Below are positions 6,540-14,222 of a stretch of DNA of 22,420 bases, piece after piece (position 1 is the stretch's first letter; each line of letters opens with the position of its first letter). A program made the translations under genes and the position numbers. The stretch is taken from positions 1 through 22,420 of the forward strand of contig JAOULM010000008.1 of NCBI GenBank assembly GCA_029882015.1, written 5' to 3'. This DNA comes from Candidatus Nomurabacteria bacterium. GTDB lineage: Bacteria; Patescibacteriota; Minisyncoccia; Phycocordibacterales; UBA1006. The notes below the pieces were generated by a model, which had not been told where the DNA came from, searched no databases, and saw nothing but the letters and a program-made list of their open reading frames with translations.

Positions 6540-9500
6540 ATGAAACTAATCAAGGTTACTTTTTTTCTATTTACTTTTTTTGTTATCTCTCAAACAATAT
6601 ATGCTGTGGCCCCCCAGGTAACAACGGGGACATCTTCATCCGAGACAGAAACCGGGGCAACCTTATCAGGAACACTTGATTTTGACGGTGGAACAACAAC
6701 CACAGCGCGTGGTTTTGAATACGGCACAACAATTGCGTACGGCTCTACAACATCTGAATCTGGAGTATATACACTCTCGTATTCATATTTTTCCCAATTT
6801 GGCTCATCTGGTACTGGGGATGGGCAATTTTCTAGTCCAATTGACATTGTGGTAGATTCATCTGACAATATTTATGTCTCTGATGCTGGAGTTGATCGTG
6901 TTCAGAAATTTGATTCCACTGGAACATATATCACACAATGGGGAACGACTGGTACTGGGGATGGGCAATTCAATAACCTAAAAAGTATCGCAGTGGATTC
7001 ATCTGACAATATTTATGTTGTCGATGATGGGAATGATCGTGTTCAGAAATTTGATTCCACTGGAACATATATCACACAATGGGGAACGACTGGTACTGGG
7101 GATGGGCAATTCTCTTCTCCGTGGGGAATTGACGTGGATTCATCTGACAATATTTATGTTGGCGATATTAGTCGCGTTCAAAAATTCACATCAGCTGGGG
7201 CATACGTTAGTCAATTTGGATCAGCTGGTAGCGGAGATGGGCAATTTACAGCAACAGGAACAAGAGGTATTGCAATAGATTCATCTGACAATATTTATGT
7301 TGTCGATGTCGGAGCGGCTAGGGTACAGAAATTTAATTCGTCTGGTGTTTTTGTAACAAAATGGGGATCAAGCGGGTCTGGTGATGGACAATTCTTCAGC
7401 TTAAATGGCCTAGACGTTGATTCATATGATTATGTTTATGTAGCTGATCTTGGTAATGACCGCATTCAAAAATTTGATTCTGTTGGAACTTTTGTAACAA
7501 AATGGGGAACGTCTGGAACTGGGGACGGACAGCTTAATACCCCAATTAATATTTCTTTTAATTCTGTTGGGAAAGCTATTGTTAGTGACTTTTCTAATAG
7601 TAGAATTCAAATATTCTACTATTCTGATTCGCCTTTCTCTCTCTCCCTCTCCTCTCTGGTTTGTAATACTCTCTACCACTTCCGTGCATTTGGTACCAAC
7701 GCAGATGGTACAGGTGTTGGTTCAGATGGTTCTTTTTCTACAAGCGTTTGTCCAACCACCAATTCAGACTCTTTCTTCCCTCCACCTAGCTGTGAATTCT
7801 TGGAAGCAGAACAAACCATTACTCGCGGTGAGAAACTAAAGTTAAGGTGGAAAGTTTTGTTTGAACCAGGCTGGGAGGGATATCCATATATATTGCGCTT
7901 GCAGAATCCTTTTATGATCTTTGCCAGCAGTGTTATAGAGCTGGTGGTAACTCCAAATAAAACTACCACCTATGATTTATACACTATTAATATGTGGGGG
8001 TCTAGAAAGTGTAGTACCACCGTTAATGTTGTGGACCCTCTTCCATACGAAGAGATAGAGGATAATAAAGCGAGATCTTGTTCATTATCCGCAGAACCAT
8101 CTTCAATATCTCCTGGTGAAGAAACGGTAATATCTTGGGTTTTTACAGATGGTGACAAGATTGTCATCGACAACATAGGTACTTTTATAGCTGATGGTTT
8201 TGGCTCACAAACTTTTACAGAATCCACTACTATAATCGGGGAAGTTTCAGGGGGGATCGGCTTGTCCAACTGTTCTGTTTCTATTAAGGTTGTCCCAGAT
8301 CCTGTATTACCACCAACCGAACCAGAAACCACAGAAATATTTACGGCTCCATACTGTCCATATTTCACTGGGTATATTCATTTGTATGAACCAGAATCAG
8401 GAGAGAATAATCCAGACGAAGTATTAAAGGTTAAAAAGTTTTTGAATATTCACCAAGGTGCTGGATTAGATGAAGACAAGATAGTTAATTTGCAACTACA
8501 CGAAGCCATACAGCAATTCCAAAGTGAATTCCAATCTTCTGTACTTTCTCCATGGGGGCTTGGTGTGAATAATCCTACTGGATATTGGTACAAAGCAACA
8601 GTAAACCAAGCCAACAAGATTGTTGGCTGTAATGAGGTTGTTGTTCTAAAAGATCCAGAGATACTTTCTGTTGAGACTGAGCTAACAGAAACAGATGGAA
8701 CCCCAGGAACAGGTAACACAACAGAGGTGCATGAAATTCCTGAACCTACCATAATTGAATCCACTGAAATTACCCCAGTTTCTGAATTACCACAAACACC
8801 AACAACAGAAGAAACCCAAACACATGACACACAGCAAAAAATAAAACTTATTACAATCACACCAACAACAAAGAAAACCCTTCAAATATTATCTGTGACT
8901 GGTCCTGTTTCGGCTCTGCCGACACTTATCCCTCGCCTGTGGAGCCTTCTTATGAGCTTCCTAGGTTTCCGAAAAAAACACCGCCCATGGGGAACGGTAT
9001 ACAATTCCGTGACAAAACAACCGCTTGATCCTGCGTATGTCACACTACATAATGAGTTAGGGGAAGAGGTCGCAAGTGCAATCACAGACCCCGACGGAAG
9101 ATATAGTTTTGTTATAGCTCCTGGAACATATATTATCAGAGCTCAAAAAACTCATTTCATTTCCCCGTCCACAACATTAAATGGTAAATTACGTGACGTA
9201 CTTTACAGTGACCTTTATTTTGGTGAGACCATTGTCATAAAAGAAAAAGGCCAGGTAATAACAAAAAACATCCCCATGGATCCAACTGGTGAAGATTGGA
9301 ATGAGAAAGAAAAACAATCTATGGGTAAAACAATTTTCAAGTTTTTCTCTAAATATGATCGCTCCATGATAACAATAATCAATATATTATTTTGGGTTGG
9401 ATTTATTTCTTCTATTACACTCTTGTTTGTATCCCCTGTCTTATTAAATATTATCATCGTTGCTCTGTATGTTGCTATGACTATTTTAATGTTACTTGGT

Positions 9501-9764
9501 TTTTCTCCGACTTCATCAGGTAGAATTAGCTATGGTGGTAATCCATTGCCTTTTGCTATAATTCGTATTTACAATGCAACTCTTAACAAAGAAGTTGCCC
9601 ACAAGGTCGCAGATGAAAATGGACATTATTTTTCTTTGGTTCAAAAAGGAAACTATTACATTACAGTAGAAGCAAAAAATATTGATGATGATTATGTTCA
9701 TATTTATACATCAGAGGAGTTTAACGCAAAGAAAGGTATTGTGAATATGAATGTTAAGTTGTAG
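6540..9764 (+). CDS. Exported NHL beta-propeller protein with PG-binding-like domain and membrane anchor
   Basis: 1074 residues, no assigned function. Order: signal peptide 1-22 (MKLIK, hydrophobic core, cleavage near YA-VAPQ); first half of an FN3-like domain (about 24-82, ARGFEYGTT); six NHL repeats of about 47 residues (84-360; motifs GxGDGQF, DSSDNIYVxD, RVQKF); second half of the FN3-like domain (361-403, CNTLYHFRAFGTNADG); two Ig-like stretches (C418-C491, C514-C578); a peptidoglycan-binding-like domain (606-697); a Thr/Pro/Glu-rich linker (700-770); a hydrophobic segment at about 785-810 followed by RKKHR; a carboxypeptidase-regulatory-like beta domain (814-913); two membrane helices (942-965, 967-988); and a second such beta domain (990-1074). 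Probably surface-displayed and cell-wall-contacting. I recall this C-terminal module in other Patescibacteria. Convergent with ligA, only 13 nt apart. Confidence 0.88.
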   Translation: MKLIKVTFFLFTFFVISQTIYAVAPQVTTGTSSSETETGATLSGTLDFDGGTTTTARGFEYGTTIAYGSTTSESGVYTLSYSYFSQFGSSGTGDGQFSSPIDIVVDSSDNIYVSDAGVDRVQKFDSTGTYITQWGTTGTGDGQFNNLKSIAVDSSDNIYVVDDGNDRVQKFDSTGTYITQWGTTGTGDGQFSSPWGIDVDSSDNIYVGDISRVQKFTSAGAYVSQFGSAGSGDGQFTATGTRGIAIDSSDNIYVVDVGAARVQKFNSSGVFVTKWGSSGSGDGQFFSLNGLDVDSYDYVYVADLGNDRIQKFDSVGTFVTKWGTSGTGDGQLNTPINISFNSVGKAIVSDFSNSRIQIFYYSDSPFSLSLSSLVCNTLYHFRAFGTNADGTGVGSDGSFSTSVCPTTNSDSFFPPPSCEFLEAEQTITRGEKLKLRWKVLFEPGWEGYPYILRLQNPFMIFASSVIELVVTPNKTTTYDLYTINMWGSRKCSTTVNVVDPLPYEEIEDNKARSCSLSAEPSSISPGEETVISWVFTDGDKIVIDNIGTFIADGFGSQTFTESTTIIGEVSGGIGLSNCSVSIKVVPDPVLPPTEPETTEIFTAPYCPYFTGYIHLYEPESGENNPDEVLKVKKFLNIHQGAGLDEDKIVNLQLHEAIQQFQSEFQSSVLSPWGLGVNNPTGYWYKATVNQANKIVGCNEVVVLKDPEILSVETELTETDGTPGTGNTTEVHEIPEPTIIESTEITPVSELPQTPTTEETQTHDTQQKIKLITITPTTKKTLQILSVTGPVSALPTLIPRLWSLLMSFLGFRKKHRPWGTVYNSVTKQPLDPAYVTLHNELGEEVASAITDPDGRYSFVIAPGTYIIRAQKTHFISPSTTLNGKLRDVLYSDLYFGETIVIKEKGQVITKNIPMDPTGEDWNEKEKQSMGKTIFKFFSKYDRSMITIINILFWVGFISSITLLFVSPVLLNIIIVALYVAMTILMLLGFSPTSSGRISYGGNPLPFAIIRIYNATLNKEVAHKVADENGHYFSLVQKGNYYITVEAKNIDDDYVHIYTSEEFNAKKGIVNMNVKL
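6894..7112 (+). repeat. DNA-level direct repeat in the propeller coding sequence
   Basis: 78 nt at 6894-6971 recur identically at 7035-7112, a spacing of 141 nt, which is exactly one 47-codon NHL blade. Later blades share only short words such as GATTCATCTGACAATATTTA. The identity points to recent duplication or gene conversion between blades 1-3. Confidence 0.9.
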
Positions 9765-9777
9765 GGTTATTGTTATT

Positions 9778-11841
9778 TCAAGAATAAAAAATCTCTTTAA
9801 ATTGTTGTTCGGTTAACACCTCTACACCCAATTTTATGGCGTTATCATATTTTGACCCAGGGTCAGAACCAGCAACAACATAGTCGGTGTTTTTTGATAC
9901 AGAATTGGCAACCTTGCCCCCCCATTCTTTTATTTTGGCCTTGGCATCATCCCTGGACATGGATTCCATGGTTCCAGTTAGAACAAATGTTTTACCTGTG
10001 ATATTTGAATTTTGGGACTCTTTTTTTTGCGTTATCTGCGGGGATACAAATTTTAGTAGTCTTTCCAATTTTTCAACACTATCTGCGTTGTGAAAGTAAT
10101 CATAGATACTCTGCGCTACGACGTCGCCTATACCATCGATAAATTCCAGATCATTGAGTGGCACATTTTTCAATGCTGAAATGGGATCCTGAAATAAATT
10201 CAGGATGACAGGAGAAGAGACGTAATTTGCTAACAATTCTGCGGTCTCTTCTCCAACGTGGCGTATACCCAAAGCAAATAAAAACTTTGCCAATGCCGGT
10301 ATTTTGCTGGCATCAATTGCGCCAATCAAATTCTGTGCAGATTTTTCTTTGAATCCCTCGAGCTCCAAAACATCACCTATTTTTAATTCATACAAATCTG
10401 CATATTCATTCACGAGTCCATTGTTCATTAATGCCAGGACGACTTTTTCTCCTAGACCATCAATATTCATCCCTTTTTTGGAAACAAAATGGGTTATTTT
10501 TTCTTTTTGCACTTCGAATAAATTTGTATCATCCACATACCATGCTGCTGATTCACGCCCCGCAACGTTTTCTTTATGCGCAGTAATTCCCTGTTTTTTA
10601 AGGTACTTTTCCATAGAAAAATCTTGCTCTGATCCGCTGCGTAAATTTTCAACAACTTGGATGACTTTGGGAATTATGTCTCCTGCTTTTTCAATAATTA
10701 CCGTATCGCCAATTTTTAGACCCAATCGATTTATCTCGTCTTCGTTATGTAATGTCGCTCGCGATACAGTTGAACCCGCAACACGCACAGGTCGTAAATG
10801 TGCCACAGGAGTCAACACCCCTGTTCGTCCAACCTGAATATGAATATCCTCTACCACAGTGGTAACCTGCTCTGCTGGAAATTTATAAGCAACGCCAAAC
10901 CTAGGAGATTTTGCGGTGTATCCCAAACTGCGAGCTATTTTTTTATTATTAATCTTTATAACAATACCATCAACGTCATAAGTCATATCATGTCGTTTAT
11001 TAATCCAAGATTCATAAAATTCTTGAATTTGCTCGATATTAGAACAAAGTTTCCACTCATCATTAACATCAAAACCAAACTTTTCTAGTTGATCTAATTC
11101 ATCAGAATGTGTGGGTGTTTTCTGTTCTACCTGACTATCAATAAAATCGATATCATATGAAAATATCTGCAGATTTCGCCCGGCAACCACAGACGTGTCT
11201 AGTTGTCGCAATGTCCCCGCTGCTAAATTACGCGGGTTCGCATATTCAGTCAACCCGCCGGAGCGACGCTGCGCATTGATATTTTCAAGTTCTGTTTTTG
11301 CCATCCACGCCTCGCCCACCGCAACAAATGCATTTTTTTCAGAAACGTTATGGGGGATAGATTTTATTTGTTTTACACTGGGAGTTATATCTTCGCCGAC
11401 GGAACCATCACCGCGTGTCGCTCCTGTTATCAGTTTTCCATCATCATATGTCAAGACTAATTTCAAACCATCAATTTTTAGCTCACAAATATAATCTAAT
11501 TTTTCCTCAGCAAGTGATTCATCTTTGGCTATCATACGTGCAATTTTTTCTTGCCATTTTTGGAGTCCCTCGAAATCAAAAATATTGTCGTATGACCATT
11601 GTGACACCCGATGTTTTGTTTTTTGAAATCCACCTAAAATCTGCCCACCAACTGTTTGTGTCGGGCTGTCTGCCGAGCGAAGTTTTGGAAACTGCTCCTC
11701 GATATCGATTAATTCCTGTTTTAATGCATCATAAGCAGTATCAGAAATTTCGGGCTGATCCAGTGTGTGATATTTTTCATCATGACGAGCGACTTCTGCG
11801 CGCAGTTGTTCGACTCGTTTTTTTGCTTCACCTATATTCAT
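9778..11841 (-). CDS. ligA: NAD-dependent DNA ligase
   Basis: LigA seals nicks in duplex DNA using NAD+. 687 residues: Ia domain with ARHDEKYHTLDQPEISD, adenylation domain with K122 in ELKIDG and GATRGDGSVGED, OB fold with KSPRFGVAYKFPAE, HhH region (about 455-590) and BRCT domain (about 613-687). Two oddities. The Cys4 zinc finger expected near 408-450 has no cysteine at all; only C119 and C266 exist in the protein. Residues 543-553 (SPVILNLFQDP) are encoded by a dispersed palindromic repeat. The stop is TGA, showing that UGA terminates here. Own promoter TATAAT 9 nt before the ATG. Confidence 0.96.
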   Translation of the reverse strand: MNIGEAKKRVEQLRAEVARHDEKYHTLDQPEISDTAYDALKQELIDIEEQFPKLRSADSPTQTVGGQILGGFQKTKHRVSQWSYDNIFDFEGLQKWQEKIARMIAKDESLAEEKLDYICELKIDGLKLVLTYDDGKLITGATRGDGSVGEDITPSVKQIKSIPHNVSEKNAFVAVGEAWMAKTELENINAQRRSGGLTEYANPRNLAAGTLRQLDTSVVAGRNLQIFSYDIDFIDSQVEQKTPTHSDELDQLEKFGFDVNDEWKLCSNIEQIQEFYESWINKRHDMTYDVDGIVIKINNKKIARSLGYTAKSPRFGVAYKFPAEQVTTVVEDIHIQVGRTGVLTPVAHLRPVRVAGSTVSRATLHNEDEINRLGLKIGDTVIIEKAGDIIPKVIQVVENLRSGSEQDFSMEKYLKKQGITAHKENVAGRESAAWYVDDTNLFEVQKEKITHFVSKKGMNIDGLGEKVVLALMNNGLVNEYADLYELKIGDVLELEGFKEKSAQNLIGAIDASKIPALAKFLFALGIRHVGEETAELLANYVSSPVILNLFQDPISALKNVPLNDLEFIDGIGDVVAQSIYDYFHNADSVEKLERLLKFVSPQITQKKESQNSNITGKTFVLTGTMESMSRDDAKAKIKEWGGKVANSVSKNTDYVVAGSDPGSKYDNAIKLGVEVLTEQQFKEIFYS
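10184..10213. repeat. Dispersed palindromic repeat inside ligA
   Basis: Core inverted repeat ATCCTGAA-ataaa-TTCAGGAT (10186-10206) followed by GACA. 18 nt (10186-10203) are identical to 18528-18545 in the intergenic repeat island. It is read in frame in ligA as VILNLFQDP. Confidence 0.85.
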
Positions 11842-11850
11842 ATGCTCTCT

Positions 11851-11856
11851 ATTATA
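11851..11856 (-). promoter_or_regulatory. -10 box of ligA
   Basis: Minus strand perfect TATAAT, 9 nt before the ATG and 2 nt after the T-run of the preceding terminator. Confidence 0.65.
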
Positions 11857-11858
11857 CT

Positions 11859-11884
11859 AAAAAACCAAGTTTTTGCTTGGTTTT
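11859..11884 (-). terminator. Terminator of the minor-pilin operon
   Basis: Minus strand stem AAAACCAAG/CTTGGTTTT, loop CAAAAA, ending in a run of six T that overlaps the stem. It starts 6 nt after the last minor-pilin stop codon and abuts the ligA -10 box. Confidence 0.8.
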
Positions 11885-11890
11885 AATAAA

Positions 11891-12358
11891 TTATGATGTT
11901 GCGTTTGCAAAAGTAACCTGAATGGCACGTTCCACCAACGCGGGGTCCCCAATATCCGGAGTGGTGCCATCACATGAATTAAATCCACGAGATATAACCG
12001 TCGTGAAATCTGGGTCACTAGTTTCAAGATAAATCTTGGCGCAGGAATTATTAACAGCAGAATAAGAAATATCGAATTCAAATAATGAATTGTTTTGAGA
12101 AGGAAAACCAGACCCAGCACCGCAGTCAACAGAATTACCAACCCTGCCAAACCCTGTTCTTTGAAATTCATAAAATAAAACACACTCTAATCCAGAGTCG
12201 GCGGCATAAAACGCTATCTGTGCATCTCGCGCTGTTGATGTAATTATCTGTTCCTTGGAAGAAATTGAAAATATTCCAAAACCAATCATTAAAATCAAGG
12301 ATGATATTAGTACCGCAAATAAAATGACAAAGCCCTGATTGTTGTTTTTATATTTCAT
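11891..12358 (-). CDS. PilX/GspK-type minor pilin
   Basis: 155 residues. Short leader MKYKNNNQG, then the class III cleavage site G-F followed by VILFAVLISSLILMIGF. The +5 residue is F, not the usual E; lack of Glu5 is a feature of the GspK group that caps the pilus tip. The segment AAFYAADSGLE-like (QIAFYAADSGLECVLFYEF) is the typical PilX/GspK signature after the helix. It contains several cysteines in the globular part. Last gene of the cluster, 3 nt after the previous one, followed by a terminator. Symbol withheld because pilX and gspK are not cleanly separable here. Confidence 0.82.
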   Translation of the reverse strand: MKYKNNNQGFVILFAVLISSLILMIGFGIFSISSKEQIITSTARDAQIAFYAADSGLECVLFYEFQRTGFGRVGNSVDCGAGSGFPSQNNSLFEFDISYSAVNNSCAKIYLETSDPDFTTVISRGFNSCDGTTPDIGDPALVERAIQVTFANATS

Positions 12359-12361
12359 ATA

Positions 12362-12934
12362 TTATGCTGATGGTGACGCCCAAGGAAATAAAATATCTGA
12401 AAATTCAACCGAGCGTTTTATTCCGTCTACCCATTCCACCCTAGAAGTAACACGCATTGCTCCATCTATTGAAACAGCGCCTTTGACATAAATCCTACGA
12501 GTAAATATAGTCTCTTTTCTTGCCCCAGAGAGTAAATCACCATTCCCCAGAATAATATCATTATCCAAAACCAAATCATCACAATTGTTTGGGTAACAAG
12601 TGCTCAGTCGTGGCGGTTGATTATTTTCATATATAATTTCACAACCATAGGAACGGTCACAATCTATCTGACTGACTCCATTTTGCCAAAAGCCCCCAGA
12701 CAACACATTTGAATCGCGTGTGAATCTGGCAATCTCTATCCCCTCTTGAGCAAGATACTGAGCTGTAACATACGACTGGGAACCACGTGTTGACTGAATA
12801 CCTCGCGAAGCGATTGTCATCAACCCCACCAGAGACGACGAGAAAATCAAAACTGCAACCAAAGTTTCAATCAAGGTAAACCCTTTGGAGTTTTTATTGT
12901 TTCTGTGTTTTTTGTTGTTATTAAAAATATTCAT
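12362..12934 (-). CDS. PilV/GspI-type minor pilin
   Basis: 190 residues. Positively charged leader ending SKG, then F-TLIETLVAVLIFSSSLVGLMTIA with Glu5 in place. QYLAQEGIEIARFTRD after the helix is characteristic of PilV-like minor pilins. Four cysteines lie at about 90-120. Starts 6 nt after the upstream PilW-like gene and ends 3 nt before the PilX-like gene, so it is translated from the same mRNA. Processed by the prepilin peptidase encoded upstream. Confidence 0.82.
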   Translation of the reverse strand: MNIFNNNKKHRNNKNSKGFTLIETLVAVLIFSSSLVGLMTIASRGIQSTRGSQSYVTAQYLAQEGIEIARFTRDSNVLSGGFWQNGVSQIDCDRSYGCEIIYENNQPPRLSTCYPNNCDDLVLDNDIILGNGDLLSGARKETIFTRRIYVKGAVSIDGAMRVTSRVEWVDGIKRSVEFSDILFPWASPSA

Positions 12935-12940
12935 AAATTG

Positions 12941-13594
12941 TTATGACCCGAAACCACTAGGTAAATCTAATTGTCTTTGTGCAACCGATGTTTGTATTAC
13001 AAAATCTGATTCCAATTGACCAATAGTATATTTTCCGCGAATTGTGATAATGGCAAACGGTTGGACTCCGTCTGTCGAGCTCTCTGCCCCAATTATCCGC
13101 ACATCAAAATTTTCTATATTGATGTTCCTACCGGTCACCCCAACGAAATTTCTACCGCTATCCAAAGACCTCTGAATCTGTCCGTATGACCCGCCACCGA
13201 TCAACGACACCTCTTCGAACTGATATACAACTTGGTCGTCCATATCCAACAGATCTCCGTCAAATGCCTCGAAAGCTACGATGCTATCGCCTGTGGCACA
13301 GTCTCTGGGGATTTCGTATGCCCCGCCACCACAATGAAAAGATGTCCCAACGCGCATTTGACGTGATATTGCCTCAAGGGCTGATGATAAATTGTCTGTT
13401 ATGGTGCGTTCTGTTTGTGCTTTTTGGTAACTACGGTTAATCGACAGCAAGGCAGCCAAACCAACCGTCATAACGATTGCAAAAATTGTTATGGACACCA
13501 TAACCTCTATAAGGGTGAACCCGTCCGAACGGGTCATCCGGGCGCGCCCTGTTGCTGATGCTGCTTTATTTTTTTGTTTATTGAAAAAATACAT
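12941..13594 (-). CDS. PilW/GspJ-type minor pilin
   Basis: 217 residues. Prepilin site SDG-FTLIEVMVSITIFAIVMTVG with Glu5. After the helix, ALEAISRQMRVGTSFHCG is typical of the PilW/GspJ group, and the C-terminal part is beta-rich. The leader before the cleavage site is about 25 residues (MYFFNKQKNKAASATGRARM), long for the family; its end is encoded by GC-rich palindromic DNA unlike the surrounding sequence. Starts 3 nt after the FimT-like gene and has no Shine-Dalgarno motif. Confidence 0.8.
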   Translation of the reverse strand: MYFFNKQKNKAASATGRARMTRSDGFTLIEVMVSITIFAIVMTVGLAALLSINRSYQKAQTERTITDNLSSALEAISRQMRVGTSFHCGGGAYEIPRDCATGDSIVAFEAFDGDLLDMDDQVVYQFEEVSLIGGGSYGQIQRSLDSGRNFVGVTGRNINIENFDVRIIGAESSTDGVQPFAIITIRGKYTIGQLESDFVIQTSVAQRQLDLPSGFGS

Positions 13595-13597
13595 ACA

Positions 13598-14218
13598 TTA
13601 TTTATTAACCACAGATATTTGTCCTGTTGACCAAATTTCCACACTTCGTGAACGGTCAGGGTCATCAACAGACTGCAGATAAATTCGCATATACCCCAAC
13701 GGTCCGGCTTGATTTTCGCATTCTATAATTGCGTCTGTTTTTGGTCTTGTAAAAGCAACAGATGCAAAACCCCCCAGACACGACAATGGGTTCCTGTCAT
13801 CTACCCCCACAGCAATATCTACTATCTTGTCAGATGACTGAATAGTTATAGTGTTTGTTATATCATCATCTGGTGAGTATTTTTCATCTCGTATGGTGTC
13901 AGAAAAAACAACAAAAGAATTTTGAAATCCCCCACGAGAATCATCTAGAAAAGCTACCCCGCGAGTTTTTACCCCCAGCGAACCAAATGGAGTTTGGGCA
14001 GATGACGATCCCAAATTTTGTGTCTGCCGCAGAACCAATGCGATTTCATAAGCCAGATTATTAATCGAAACGTTGCTAGAAAATCCACCAAAATTGACCA
14101 GTGTAATTCCTGCAACAATAGCAAATATACTAATTATCACAATAAGCTCCACCATGGTAAATCCTGCATTGCTATTATTACGAGCAGTGAATATCTTTTT
14201 AAAAAAGAGTTGAAACAT
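13598..14218 (-). CDS. FimT/GspH-type minor pilin
   Basis: 206 residues from the ATG at 14218 (MFQLFFKKIFTARNNSNAG-FTMVELIVIISIFAIV), with Glu5 present. SINNLAYEIALVLRQTQNLG after the helix is the FimT/GspH signature. An upstream ATG at 14239 would add 7 residues but lies before the extended -10 box TGG-TATACT, which ends 6 nt before 14218. It thus heads a second transcript for the four minor pilins, starting inside the 3' end of the prepilin peptidase gene. Confidence 0.83.
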   Translation of the reverse strand: MFQLFFKKIFTARNNSNAGFTMVELIVIISIFAIVAGITLVNFGGFSSNVSINNLAYEIALVLRQTQNLGSSSAQTPFGSLGVKTRGVAFLDDSRGGFQNSFVVFSDTIRDEKYSPDDDITNTITIQSSDKIVDIAVGVDDRNPLSCLGGFASVAFTRPKTDAIIECENQAGPLGYMRIYLQSVDDPDRSRSVEIWSTGQISVVNK

Positions 14219-14222
14219 ACAT

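Noticed and set aside
6820..7560. Regular repeats that might suggest a CRISPR array or minisatellite
   Set aside because: The 141-nt period is in frame, equals one 47-residue NHL blade, and the gene has a signal peptide and flanking domains. It is coding repeat structure.
8450..8860. 136-codon minus-strand frame inside the NHL surface protein
   Set aside because: Antisense of the Thr/Pro/Glu-rich linker. Low complexity and no independent signal.
9778..9780. Possible UGA recoding, since most genes here end in TAA or TAG
   Set aside because: ligA ends at TGA exactly after a complete BRCT domain, the 63-residue ORF also ends in TGA, and RF2 is encoded. The code looks standard.
10304..10837. 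177-codon plus-strand open frame inside ligA
   Set aside because: Antisense to conserved LigA sequence. Its length comes from the complementary codon pattern, not from selection.
11857..12183. 108-codon minus-strand frame overlapping the PilX-like gene
   Set aside because: Out-of-frame shadow of the 155-residue minor pilin. It also runs through the operon terminator.
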